DNA from: Massilia sp. Bi118
Lineage (GTDB): Bacteria > Pseudomonadota > Gammaproteobacteria > Burkholderiales > Burkholderiaceae_D
DNA: 64,000 nt
Assembly (NCBI RefSeq): GCF_918697865.1
Contig: NZ_CAKKMV010000008.1
Location: 124,001 to 188,000, forward strand
Direction: 5' to 3'
The first letter of the stretch is position 1, and each line of letters begins with the position of its first letter. Below are positions 25,022 through 33,299 of this stretch, one piece after another. A program made the translations under genes and the position numbers. Below the pieces are notes generated by a model, which was given only the letters and a program-made list of their open reading frames with translations, ran no database searches and was not told the origin of the DNA.

Positions 25022-25037
25022 TGGCACGGCGGTTGCA
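25022..25037 (+). promoter_or_regulatory. Sigma-54 (RpoN) promoter of the pilin gene
   Basis: TGGCACGGCGGTTGCA matches the -24/-12 consensus TGGCACG-N4-TTGCA completely, with GG at 25023-25024 and GC at 25035-25036. It lies about 80 bases before the pilin ATG, fitting known pilA promoters. Confidence 0.9.
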
Positions 25038-25115
25038 TATAGTAGAGGGCAGAAGCAAGCAGTAACCCGGACAAGCAGTGACCCTTAAACGTCGTACCAA
25101 AACTGGAGAAATACC

Positions 25116-25607
25116 ATGAAAGCACCGAAAATGATGAAGAAAGCCGAAGCCGGCTTCACCCTGATCGAACTGATGATCGTTGTTGCCATCATCGGCATCC
25201 TGGCAGCTGTCGCTATCCCGGCTTACTCGAACTACACCATCAAGGCCAAGGTTGGCGCGGCTCTGAGCTCGGTATCGTCCCTGCAAACCGCAGTTGCTAA
25301 CTGCATCCAGGAACAAGGCGGTAAAAAAGATGGCTGCACTACGACTACCGCTGCCACCCCGACCGGTATCCCGGTCTTTACCGCTACTAAAGAACTGCAA
25401 AGCGCATCGGTCGCCGACGGCGTGATCACCGCCAAGTTCGCTGCTAGCGGTATCGGTAAAAACGTCGACGATGGCGAGTTCTCCCTGACCGCGAACCCGA
25501 ACGACACCACCGTCACCTGGACCATCGCAGCCGGCACCGGTCTGAGCAACGAGACCGCAGTGCAGACCCTGACCAAGAACAGCGTTGATGCTCCGTCCGG
25601 TTCGTAA
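25116..25607 (+). CDS. pilA: Type IV major pilin
   Basis: A 163-residue prepilin with a 13-residue basic leader ending in Gly13, cleaved by PilD before Phe14 (G-FTLIELMIVVAIIGILAAV). Glu18 is the conserved Glu5 of the mature chain. The hydrophobic N-helix is followed by a small globular domain. Its only cysteines, Cys63 and Cys74, would close an 11-residue loop just after the N-helix rather than the C-terminal disulfide of Pseudomonas or Neisseria pilins. The protein ends in a serine (DAPSGS). GGAGA precedes the ATG; the gene has its own sigma-54 promoter and a strong terminator, as expected for a highly expressed pilin. The next gene is a Wzy/ligase-like protein that may glycosylate it. Confidence 0.93.
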   Translation: MKAPKMMKKAEAGFTLIELMIVVAIIGILAAVAIPAYSNYTIKAKVGAALSSVSSLQTAVANCIQEQGGKKDGCTTTTAATPTGIPVFTATKELQSASVADGVITAKFAASGIGKNVDDGEFSLTANPNDTTVTWTIAAGTGLSNETAVQTLTKNSVDAPSGS

Positions 25608-25625
25608 TCTGACCGCAGTACAAGA

Positions 25626-25650
25626 AAGCCGCCCTCGGGCGGCTTTTTTT
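25626..25650 (+). terminator. Terminator after the pilin gene
   Basis: AAGCCGCCC / GGGCGGCTT 9-bp stem with a 2-base apparent loop (opened in practice), followed by seven T. It may allow partial readthrough into the ligase gene 13 bases later. Confidence 0.92.
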
Positions 25651-25662
25651 ATGAGGTAATCC

Positions 25663-27126
25663 ATGTCCAGCTCCGCACATCCGGTTTCGCGCTTGTCTCT
25701 TCCCGCATTTTCGGACCGGCCCTGGTTCTCCCTGCTTTTCATCGCCGCCATGGCAGTGGCGTTCCTGTGGTGCTCCGGCCACGATGAGCAGCGCTGTGTC
25801 CAGATCGTGCTGCTGGCGATCCTCGCCGGCGCGGTCATTGCAGGGCGCGATGCGGCGCAAGCCATTAGCGGCATGCGTCCCGCCCGAATGTGCCTGGCAA
25901 CTTTCTTCATGCTTGGCGCGATCTCGGCGTCGATGGCCTTCTCGCTGCGCCATGCGATCTACGAGTGGTCGATCCTGCTGCTCCTGCTGCTGGCCGCAGC
26001 GCTCCTCGCCGCCGAACTGGCCCGCACCGGCAAAGGCGGCCTGCAAACTGTCCTGGTCTGCATGGGAGTGGCCTGCCTGCTTTATTCCCTGCGCGTCGTG
26101 CTCATGTACGCCGCAGCACTCGCGAGCGGTGTGCGGATCGACATGCATGCGCTGGCCGTCGGCTTCAGCAATGTCCGCTTCCTGAACCATACCCAGACCG
26201 CGCTGCTGCCCCTGATCGTCCTACTGTGCCTGCAGGCGCCGAAAAGGACCACCATACGCCGCACCTGGTTTGCCCTGGCCGCGTTCTGGTGGGCGCTGCT
26301 CTTTGTCAGCGAAGCGCGCGCCACTATACTGGCGTTCGGCGCCGCCGGCCTTGCCGTCCTCGTTCTGCGCCGCTCGCATGCACGCGCACTGCTGCAAATG
26401 ATGGCGCTGACTGCCCTTGCCGGCGTCGTCGTCTATGTGCTCGGATTTATCCTGTTGCCCACGCTCGCCGGCCTGGGGTCGATCGGCGTGCCATCGAACG
26501 TCGTGGCGCGCACTGCGGCCGACCCGTCTTCGGGCCGCACGCTGCTGTGGAAACTGGCGCTGCAGCTGATTGCTGCCCATCCCTGGCTGGGCGTCGGCCC
26601 GCAGCACTTCGCGCATGAAGGTGCAAAGCTCTATATTGGCGCCCACCCTCACGACTGGCTGTTCCAGATAGGCGTCGAGTGGGGCGTTCCGGCCCTGCTG
26701 TGCCTGTTCAGCGCGGTCGTTCTGGGCGTGCGCGCATTGGCCGGCAGCGGTAAACGAATTGCGGCGGAGGATGTGCACAACCAGCAGATCCTGGCCACCT
26801 TGCTGATGGCCTGCGCAGCCATCTTTGTGGATGGCCTGTTTTCGGGCGTGCTCGTGATGCCACAGAGTCAGCTTGCCATCGCACTCGTCATCGGCTGCGC
26901 CGGCGGCTGGCTGCGTTCGCTCGATGCAGGTATGGTTCAACCGGCGCCATCGCCGGCGACGCGCATCGTCACCGCCATGCTTGCAGTGGTAGCCTTATGC
27001 GGTCTGATATGGTCGGTGGCGCCCGACTTCGTGCGCCATGCCCGCGGTGAGGCGCCGACGCCTGCCGAAAAGGCCATCAATCACAAGGGAAACTGGCCCC
27101 GCCTATGGGAAGCCGGCTACTTCTAG
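25663..27126 (+). CDS. O-antigen ligase family (Wzy_C) membrane protein, candidate pilin oligosaccharyltransferase
   Basis: A 487-residue polytopic membrane protein with about 10-12 helices (for example WSILLLLLLAAALLAAELA). The large-loop Wzy_C signature is GRTLLWKLALQLIAAHPWLG, then GPQHF and HPHDWLFQIGVEWGVPALL. These enzymes transfer lipid-linked glycan to lipid A (WaaL) or to proteins (PglL, TfpO/PilO). Position directly after the pilin gene mirrors pilA-tfpO in Pseudomonas, where the pilin C-terminal serine is glycosylated, and this pilin also ends in Ser. That assignment is inference; an LPS ligase cannot be excluded from sequence alone. The stop codon overlaps the stop of the convergent PilZ gene in CTAG. 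Confidence 0.8.
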   Translation: MSSSAHPVSRLSLPAFSDRPWFSLLFIAAMAVAFLWCSGHDEQRCVQIVLLAILAGAVIAGRDAAQAISGMRPARMCLATFFMLGAISASMAFSLRHAIYEWSILLLLLLAAALLAAELARTGKGGLQTVLVCMGVACLLYSLRVVLMYAAALASGVRIDMHALAVGFSNVRFLNHTQTALLPLIVLLCLQAPKRTTIRRTWFALAAFWWALLFVSEARATILAFGAAGLAVLVLRRSHARALLQMMALTALAGVVVYVLGFILLPTLAGLGSIGVPSNVVARTAADPSSGRTLLWKLALQLIAAHPWLGVGPQHFAHEGAKLYIGAHPHDWLFQIGVEWGVPALLCLFSAVVLGVRALAGSGKRIAAEDVHNQQILATLLMACAAIFVDGLFSGVLVMPQSQLAIALVIGCAGGWLRSLDAGMVQPAPSPATRIVTAMLAVVALCGLIWSVAPDFVRHARGEAPTPAEKAINHKGNWPRLWEAGYF

Positions 27127-27836
27127 ACGATATTCTGCCGGTCCGCCAGCAGCACCTCATAAGTGAGGTTCTGAATCATCGTGTGATGGACAGGGTCGAG
27201 ATCGAGGAACTGGACGCCGTAGGCGAACATCTCGCTGCCGTCGGCTTCCTTGCGCAGCGCGTTGACGTTGCGGACAGCCGCCTGCGTCCGCACCCGCATT
27301 TCGCCGTCGCCGAGCGGTGAGGGCAAGCCGAATTCCAGTGTGATCTCGCCGCCGTCTTCCGGCAGGGTGCGGGCCGACTCGATGCGCGCGCCGCTGACGC
27401 TGAGGTTGGTGAGCGTGCAGTCGACCGCGGCGCCGGCCTGCGGCGGCAGGACCTGGGCCGGGATGTCGACCTTGACCCGCATCGCCGTGCGCAGGCTGGT
27501 GCCCTGGATGGTGTCTGGGAAGGACAGGTGGACGTAGAGCAGGGGGCGGTCGAAGACACGCTGGACCGTGCAGGCAAAGGAACACACGTTCATGCCGGAA
27601 AAGACGCGGATGGTGATTCGTTCGCCTTCGACCAGTCCGACCGGAACGCCGTTCTCCAGCGGGACCTTGACGATCAGGTACTCATCCTTGGCATAGCCGA
27701 TGAGCGTCGAAAAATACTGCACTGGCTTGATGCGACGATAGGTAATGAACTGCAGTCGTACGCCGACCTGCAGGTTCATTGACTCGAATGTAAATTCCTT
27801 GGGCGCGAGTTCCCGCTCCGTCTGCATACCGCTCAT
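27123..27836 (-). CDS. Flagellar brake protein YcgR-like, PilZ domain
   Basis: A 237-residue cytoplasmic protein with a YcgR N-terminal beta domain (VGVRLQFITYRRIKPVQYFSTLIGY) and a C-terminal PilZ domain. The c-di-GMP motifs are an RxxxR-like SLRTAMRVKV and NLSVSGARIE (D/N-x-S-x-x-G). Such proteins bind cyclic di-GMP and slow the flagellar motor or affect surface motility. The start is set at the ATG at 27836, with GGAAA upstream, rather than the longer frame to 27923. Next to a pilin module it suggests a locus for surface behaviour, though it is convergent with it. Confidence 0.87.
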   Translation of the reverse strand: MSGMQTERELAPKEFTFESMNLQVGVRLQFITYRRIKPVQYFSTLIGYAKDEYLIVKVPLENGVPVGLVEGERITIRVFSGMNVCSFACTVQRVFDRPLLYVHLSFPDTIQGTSLRTAMRVKVDIPAQVLPPQAGAAVDCTLTNLSVSGARIESARTLPEDGGEITLEFGLPSPLGDGEMRVRTQAAVRNVNALRKEADGSEMFAYGVQFLDLDPVHHTMIQNLTYEVLLADRQNIV

Positions 27837-27942
27837 GTTGTTTTCCGTGGTTCCGCTTTCACATCCGACGGACACAGTAACATTCAGGAACGCCGGTAAG
27901 TCAGAATCATAGCACTGGGGCAATTTTTACGCAGCCTGCATG

Positions 27943-27972
27943 CAAAAAAATGCCCGCTCAGCGGCGGGCATT
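27943..27972 (-). terminator. Terminator of the S9 peptidase gene
   Basis: Read on the minus strand, AATGCCCGC / GCGGGCATT forms a 9-bp stem with a 6-base loop, followed by a run of T (plus-strand A-run at 27944-27950). Confidence 0.9.
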
Positions 27973-27991
27973 GTGTCACACACACATCGAA

Positions 27992-30070
27992 TCAGGGCTT
28001 GATGTGCTGGTCGAGCCAGTCGATGACGGTGTGGTGCCACAGCAGCGAATTGGCCGGCTTCAGCACCCAGTGGTTCTCGTCCGGGAACACCAGCAGCTTG
28101 CTCTCGATGCCGCGGCGCTGCAGGGCCGTGAAGGTCGACAGGCCCTGGGCGGTCGGGATGCGGAAATCTTTATCGCCTTGCACCACCAGCATCGGCGTCT
28201 TCCACTTGTTCACGTGCAGGACCGGGTTGAAGCGCTCGTGCTTTTCCGGCACCGAGAAGTAGGGGCCGCCGTTTTCCCAGTCGGTGAACCACTGCTCCTC
28301 GGTCGAGTAAGCCATGCCGCGGGTGTCGAACACGCCATCGTGGTTGACGATGCACTTGAAGCCATCCGGCCAGTTACCCTCGATCCAGTTCATCATGTAG
28401 CCGCCGTAGGACGCGCCCAGCGCGCAGGCTTTCGAGCGGTCCAGCCACGGGTATTTCGCCACGGCCGCGGCCATGCCTTTTTTCAGGTCTTCGAGCGGCT
28501 TGCCGCCCCAGTCGCCGCTGATGGCGTCGGTGAATTTCTGGCCGTAGCCGGTCGAACCGTGGAAGTCGATGAACACGGATGCATAGCCGGCGCCGGCATA
28601 CACCTGCGGATTCCAGCGGTAGCTCCAGCCATTGCCGAAGCTGCCCTGCGGGCCGCCGTGCACCAGGAAGGCGATCGGGTATTTCTTGCCCGGCTCATAG
28701 TTCCAGGGCTTCATCACGTAGCCATGGACGGTGTCGCCGTTCGCGCCCTTGAACGAGAACTGCTCGTACTCGCCAAAGCGGACGTCGCCCAGCTTGTCCG
28801 TGTTCACGTCGGTCAGCTTGACCGGGTTGTCGGCGCCCAGTTTCATCGCGTACAGCTGGGCGCTCGAGGCCAGGCTGGCCTGGGTGAAGGCGACCGTGTC
28901 GCCGCGCACGTCGAAGCCGCCGATCGAGCCCTTGTTGGTCAGCGCCGCGACCTTGCCGCTGGCGACGTCGATGCTGAACAGTTTATGCTGGCCAATGTCT
29001 TCGGCATCCGCGATCAGGGCCTTGCCGTCGCGCGTCCACTGGATGCTGCCCGGCGAGCGGTCCCAGCTTTCGGCGAGCTTGCGCTTCTTGCCCGTCGCCA
29101 GGTCGAGCAGCACGATGTGGTAGCGGTCGGCCTCGAAGCCCGGACGCGTCATCGACAGGTAGGCGAGGGTGCGGCCGTCCGGCGAGAACACGCCCTTGGT
29201 GTCCCAGGCCTTGTTATCCGCGGTCAGGTTGCGCGGCGTGCCGCCGCTGGCCGGCACCGAGTACAGGTCGAAGTTGGTCGACCAGGCTTCGGTCTTGCCG
29301 GCGATGCGCACCGAGAACACGACAGTCTTGCCGTCCGGGCTGAAGCGGAATTCCTCGCGGTCGCCGAAGGGCTTCGAGGGCACGTCGCCGTCCAGCGAGC
29401 CCGACAGGCTGACCGGGGCGGCCGTCACGCGGCCATTGGTGTCGATGGGGGCCGAATACAGCACGGCGTTGCGGCCGTCGGCCCAGGTGTCCCAATGGCG
29501 CACGAACAGGCGGTCGTAGACCATGCCGGTGGCCTTGTCCTTTTCCTTCGCATCGGACCTGGCCTTGGTGCAGGCCAGGTCCGCGCAATCGCGGAACACC
29601 GACATGCCGAGCGCGATGCGGTCACTGGTGGGCGAGACGCGGTAGGCGTCGACGTCGACCGGCATGTTCGTTACCTGGGTGGCGTCGCCGCCCTCGGCCG
29701 GCACGCGCCAGACCTGCGAGGAACCCGAGCGCGCGGACAGGTAATAGATGGCGTCGCCGCTGGCCGACCATTCCGGATCGGTGCTGCTGGCGGCGTCCGA
29801 GGTCAGGCGCTGCGGCTTGGCGTTGGCGGCGCGCAGGTCGATCAGGTAGAGATCGGTGTGGCCCTTGTTCTTCGCCATGTCGGTGCTGCGCACCGTGTAG
29901 ACGACGCGGCTGCCGTCCGGCGAGACCGCCGGGGTGCCGATGCGTTCCATCGTCACCAGGTCTTCGACCGTGAAACCGCGTCCGGTGGTTGCGGCCAGGG
30001 CCGTCATCGGCATCGCTGCGGTGAAGGTGGCGGCGATCGCGGTTGCCAGGGCTAGCGTACGTACTTTCAT
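27992..30070 (-). CDS. Exported S9 family (prolyl oligopeptidase-like) peptidase
   Basis: A 692-residue protein with a Sec signal peptide (MKVRTLALATAIAATFTAAM, cleavage after ALA), a seven-bladed beta-propeller of WD40-like TolB repeats (VSPDGSRVVYTV, FSPDGRTLAYLS, FSPDGKTVVFSV) and a C-terminal alpha/beta-hydrolase domain. The catalytic triad is about Ser554 (GASYGGYM), Asp635 (GDKDFRIP) and His667 (ENHW). It resembles dipeptidyl/acylaminoacyl peptidases, cleaving short peptides in the periplasm. The start at 30070 is supported by GAGGACAGG; the longer frame would bury the signal peptide. It is monocistronic with its own terminator. Confidence 0.93.
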   Translation of the reverse strand: MKVRTLALATAIAATFTAAMPMTALAATTGRGFTVEDLVTMERIGTPAVSPDGSRVVYTVRSTDMAKNKGHTDLYLIDLRAANAKPQRLTSDAASSTDPEWSASGDAIYYLSARSGSSQVWRVPAEGGDATQVTNMPVDVDAYRVSPTSDRIALGMSVFRDCADLACTKARSDAKEKDKATGMVYDRLFVRHWDTWADGRNAVLYSAPIDTNGRVTAAPVSLSGSLDGDVPSKPFGDREEFRFSPDGKTVVFSVRIAGKTEAWSTNFDLYSVPASGGTPRNLTADNKAWDTKGVFSPDGRTLAYLSMTRPGFEADRYHIVLLDLATGKKRKLAESWDRSPGSIQWTRDGKALIADAEDIGQHKLFSIDVASGKVAALTNKGSIGGFDVRGDTVAFTQASLASSAQLYAMKLGADNPVKLTDVNTDKLGDVRFGEYEQFSFKGANGDTVHGYVMKPWNYEPGKKYPIAFLVHGGPQGSFGNGWSYRWNPQVYAGAGYASVFIDFHGSTGYGQKFTDAISGDWGGKPLEDLKKGMAAAVAKYPWLDRSKACALGASYGGYMMNWIEGNWPDGFKCIVNHDGVFDTRGMAYSTEEQWFTDWENGGPYFSVPEKHERFNPVLHVNKWKTPMLVVQGDKDFRIPTAQGLSTFTALQRRGIESKLLVFPDENHWVLKPANSLLWHHTVIDWLDQHIKP

Positions 30071-30164
30071 CCTGTCCTCGTGCTTCGGTAAAAAGAAGCA
30101 ATTTAACATGTGGAAAGGATGAAAGGGGCGGAGCTGCACGATGCAGCTCCGGTTTCAGCGGGGA

Positions 30165-30761
30165 TCAGCCGCGAGTACGCTTGCGGCGCACGCTGGCGAT
30201 GCCGGCGAACGCGGCGCCAAACAGTGCCAACGATGCCGGTTCGGGGACATCGGCTTGCACTGCGGTCGCCATGTAAAGATTATCGAATAAAACCCAGTCA
30301 CCATCCGAGCTGAGATTGACGCGTGCGATGCCAGCGTTGTTGGCAAATCCGTAGAACATCGGGTCGCAACAGGTGCCCGGCGTCGTGTAGGTCTCGAGCA
30401 CGCCGCCTGCCGCGTCATAAGCGGTATAAACCCAAGGCGAGTTGACAGCACCGCCATAGATGCCGAAAGCCGTGACTGGCGCGTCGAAGATCAAATCAAA
30501 GCTGGACGGCGAGCCAAAGTAGTTGTTCAAGCTCCGGCCACCCATGCCATATGCACTATTTTCGCTATCGATGTGCATGGGGCCGCCGTTGCCGACGACG
30601 GTGACACCAGGCAGCGACAGTGAAGCGTAGTAGCCTTCAGCAACGTTGTCGAAGGTTTGGATGCTTGCGCCAGCCAGTGCTGCATCGCTGGTCGAAGTGA
30701 TCACTGCCGCGTTGGCCGAGCTGGCAAAGGCGAGTGCGAGGGATGCTAAAAGGATTTTCAT
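30165..30761 (-). CDS. PEP-CTERM sorting domain protein
   Basis: This 198-residue exoprotein has a signal peptide (MKILLASLALAFASSANAA) and a C-terminal sorting tail: VPEPASLALFGAAFAGIAS followed by basic VRRKRTRG. The PEP motif, hydrophobic helix and Arg/Lys cluster are those of substrates of the EpsH/XrtA exosortase system, which is linked to exopolysaccharide and is not in this window. The body is a beta-rich domain with a CC pair (GTCCDPMFYG) and no recognised enzyme motif. AGAAAGAGA precedes the ATG. Confidence 0.9.
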   Translation of the reverse strand: MKILLASLALAFASSANAAVITSTSDAALAGASIQTFDNVAEGYYASLSLPGVTVVGNGGPMHIDSENSAYGMGGRSLNNYFGSPSSFDLIFDAPVTAFGIYGGAVNSPWVYTAYDAAGGVLETYTTPGTCCDPMFYGFANNAGIARVNLSSDGDWVLFDNLYMATAVQADVPEPASLALFGAAFAGIASVRRKRTRG

Positions 30762-30895
30762 GGTTTCTCTTTCTTTGCCTAGTGGAATAATTTTTGTTAT
30801 CGGCCTTGAAGCAAAGAGCGTGCCATTGTTTTAAGTTATTGAAAAGGAAAGCCTTTTTTAAATGTGGGCAATGGCGTGTAAATATTCTCGACAGT

Positions 30896-31393
30896 TTACC
30901 CAGCTTCAGTGGCGGTCCAATCCCCCGACTTGCCCCCATGCTTCTCCAGCACCCGCACATTGCTCATCACCATGCCACGGTCCGCCGCCTTGCACATGTC
31001 ATAAATAGTCAACAACCCAACCTGCACCGCAGTCAGCGCCTCCATCTCGACCCCGGTCTTGCCAACGGTCTCCACCTGCGCCCGGCAGTGCACGCTGTTC
31101 CCAGCCGCATCCACCTGGAAATCGACAGCAACGCGGGTGATAGGCAGCGGATGGCACAGCGGCACCAGATCGCTGGTCCGCTTCGCCCCCATGATCGCCG
31201 CAATCCGCGCAATGCCCAGCACATCCCCCTTCTTGGCCGAGCCGGACTGGATCAGCGCCAGGGTCTCCGGCTTCATGCGGATGGTGCCGGCGGCGACGGC
31301 GATGCGGTGGGTGTCCTTCTTGGCGCCGACGTCGACCATGTGGGCCTGGCCGGTGGCGTCGAAGTGGGTCAATGGCGAATCCTGGTTACTCAT
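30896..31393 (-). CDS. moaC: Cyclic pyranopterin monophosphate synthase
   Basis: A 165-residue protein matching MoaC throughout: [21 protein letters not shown] at the start, [15 protein letters not shown] in the middle and [12 protein letters not shown] near the end, with catalytic Lys and Asp residues in the last motif. It makes cyclic pyranopterin monophosphate in molybdenum cofactor synthesis, following MoaA. No other moa gene is in the window. It is divergent from the M48 protease gene. Confidence 0.97.
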   Translation of the reverse strand: MSNQDSPLTHFDATGQAHMVDVGAKKDTHRIAVAAGTIRMKPETLALIQSGSAKKGDVLGIARIAAIMGAKRTSDLVPLCHPLPITRVAVDFQVDAAGNSVHCRAQVETVGKTGVEMEALTAVQVGLLTIYDMCKAADRGMVMSNVRVLEKHGGKSGDWTATEAG

Positions 31394-31432
31394 GGCGTCT
31401 TAAAAGAAGGTTAACTGACTTATAGCCCAGCG

Positions 31433-31460
31433 GTGACAAGGCCAAGGAAGGAGGTATGAT
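31433..31460 (+). promoter_or_regulatory. Putative sigma-70 promoter of the M48 protease gene
   Basis: GTGACA (31433) and TATGAT (31455) are spaced by 16 bases. Transcription would begin close to 31467, the GTG start of the gene, so either the message is leaderless or translation begins at the later ATG at 31491. The apparent AAGGAGGT ribosome site would lie upstream of the transcript. Confidence 0.45.
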
Positions 31461-31466
31461 ATCACC

Positions 31467-33263
31467 GTGAAATCGAACCCAAATCCAGCGATGTTGCAGC
31501 TTTCACCATCCAGAAACAGCCGTCGTTTGCGCTCCCTGCTCACGGCCATCGCCCTCGGCGCGGCCGCGACCTGCGCTCTGGCGGCGCCCACCACGCCGAC
31601 CACGCCGGTGCTGCGCACGCCCGACGCCACCCTGCCGACGCTGGGCGACGCCGCGCGCGCCGACCTGTCTCCCGTCATCGAGCGCAAGCTCGGCGAGGAG
31701 ATCATGAACGACATCCGGCGCGACCGCGATTACCTCGACGACGACGCCATCATCGAGTACCTGAACAACTTCGGCGAGAACCTCGTCTCCTATGCGCCGG
31801 GCGCGCGCGGCGAGACCAATGCCGATTTCTTCTTCTTTGCCGTGCGCGATCCGATGATCAATGCGTTCGCGCTGCCGGGCGGTTTCATCGGCGTGCACTC
31901 GCAGCTCTTGATCGCGGCGCAGAACGAGTCCGAACTGGCCTCGGTGCTGTCGCACGAGATCGGCCACGTGCAGCAGCGCCATATCGCGCGCATGCTGGGG
32001 CAGCAGAAGCAGGATGCGCTGCTGCCGCTGGCGGCGCTGATCCTGGCGGCGCTGGTCGGCAAGGCCGGCGGCGGCGCCGATGCGGCGATGGGCGTGGTGA
32101 TGGGCGGGCAGGGCCTGGCCATCCAGCGCCAGCTGAATTTCAGCCGCGACGCCGAGCGCGAGGCTGACCGGGTCGGCTTCCAGACCATGCGCGCGGCCGG
32201 CTACGATACCTCCGGCATGGTGTCCTTCTTCAAGCGCCTGCAGGGCACCACCCGCCTGTACGGCGAGGCGCCGGCCTGGCTGTCCAGCCACCCGCTGACC
32301 GGCGAGCGCATTGCCGACATCCAGAACCGGATCCGCGAGGCGCCCAAGCCCGGGCACATCAAGCCGGATGCGATCGAGTTCCACCTGGTGCGTGCGCGCG
32401 CCCGCGTGCTGCAGGATCCAAGCGCCAAGGGGCACGAGGACACCAAGGCGGCCTTCGAGACCCAGCTGAAGCAGGACAATACCCAGCAGCAGACCGCCGC
32501 CATGTACGGCCTGTCCTTCCTCGCGCTCAAGCAGGGCGACCTCAAGCTGGCGCAGAGCTGGCTCGACAAGGCGAGGGGATCGATGAAGCCGAAACCCGGT
32601 GTGCTGTCGGCCGAGCGCACCGGTTCCGATGGCTCGGCCATGTTCGCCAGCCTCGGCGTCGAGATCAAGCTGGCGCCGGGACAGCCGCCGGAAGTGCTGG
32701 CGCAAGCGGTGCAGGAAGCCGAGCACATGCACCAGAAGTTCCCGCTGTCGCGCATGCTGGCGCGCCAGTACGCCGATGCGATGATCGCTTCCGGCAAGCT
32801 GGACCAGGCGGCGACTTTCCTGCGCGACCAGGTCCAGCAGTACCGCGAAGAGCCCAAGCTCTACGACCAGCTTGCCAAGACCTATGCGGCGCAGGGCAAG
32901 ATCGCACTGCAGCACATGGCGCTGGCCGAATCCTATGTCTTGAGCGGCGCGGTGCCGGCCGCGGTCGATCAGCTGAACCTGGCGCGCAAGGCCCAGGACG
33001 TGTCCTTCTACGACCAGGCCGTGATCGACGCCCGCGAACGCGAGCTGCAGCAGCGCCAGAAGGACGAGAAGCAGGAGAAGAAGGACAGGGGCGACAACTG
33101 GGCGGCCGGCCCGAATGGCGGAGCGAAGTTCAAGGTCGAGACCAGCACCGAGACCCTGCCCAGTTCCCGCTTCGGCACTGCGCCGGGCTTCGGCAACGAT
33201 ACCCGCTCGGGCTTCGACGCCTTCGATTCCTTCGACAAGCGCCTGCAGAAGCGCAGCCAGTGA
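31467..33263 (+). CDS. M48 family metalloprotease, BepA/YfgC-like
   Basis: A 598-residue exported protein with a signal peptide (RSLLTAIALGAAATCALAA), a zinc-protease domain with HEIGH at residues 163-167 (SHEIGHVQQRH) and the downstream glutamate in AEREADRVGF. A long TPR-containing C-terminal half follows (MYGLSFLALKQGDLKLAQSWL, ARQYADAMIASGKLDQAATFL). BepA proteins act in the periplasm on misassembled outer-membrane proteins such as LptD and on BAM. The last 60 residues are lysine/glutamate-rich and then disordered. The start is GTG 31467; ATG 31491 gives a more typical signal-peptide length. Confidence 0.92.
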   Translation: MKSNPNPAMLQLSPSRNSRRLRSLLTAIALGAAATCALAAPTTPTTPVLRTPDATLPTLGDAARADLSPVIERKLGEEIMNDIRRDRDYLDDDAIIEYLNNFGENLVSYAPGARGETNADFFFFAVRDPMINAFALPGGFIGVHSQLLIAAQNESELASVLSHEIGHVQQRHIARMLGQQKQDALLPLAALILAALVGKAGGGADAAMGVVMGGQGLAIQRQLNFSRDAEREADRVGFQTMRAAGYDTSGMVSFFKRLQGTTRLYGEAPAWLSSHPLTGERIADIQNRIREAPKPGHIKPDAIEFHLVRARARVLQDPSAKGHEDTKAAFETQLKQDNTQQQTAAMYGLSFLALKQGDLKLAQSWLDKARGSMKPKPGVLSAERTGSDGSAMFASLGVEIKLAPGQPPEVLAQAVQEAEHMHQKFPLSRMLARQYADAMIASGKLDQAATFLRDQVQQYREEPKLYDQLAKTYAAQGKIALQHMALAESYVLSGAVPAAVDQLNLARKAQDVSFYDQAVIDARERELQQRQKDEKQEKKDRGDNWAAGPNGGAKFKVETSTETLPSSRFGTAPGFGNDTRSGFDAFDSFDKRLQKRSQ

Positions 33264-33266
33264 AAG

Positions 33267-33299
33267 AATCTTTCATCTGACGGCGCTGGATGAAAGATT
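33267..33299. terminator. Inverted repeat between convergent genes, possible bidirectional terminator
   Basis: AATCTTTCATC and GATGAAAGATT form a perfect 11-bp stem with an 11-base loop immediately after the M48 stop codon, and the right arm touches the stop of the convergent gene. A/T-rich arm ends give weak U-tracts both ways. Confidence 0.55.

Noticed and set aside
27950..30055. Plus-strand open frame opposite the S9 peptidase
   Set aside because: Val/Arg/Gly-rich antisense shadow; the minus strand has signal peptide, propeller and catalytic triad.
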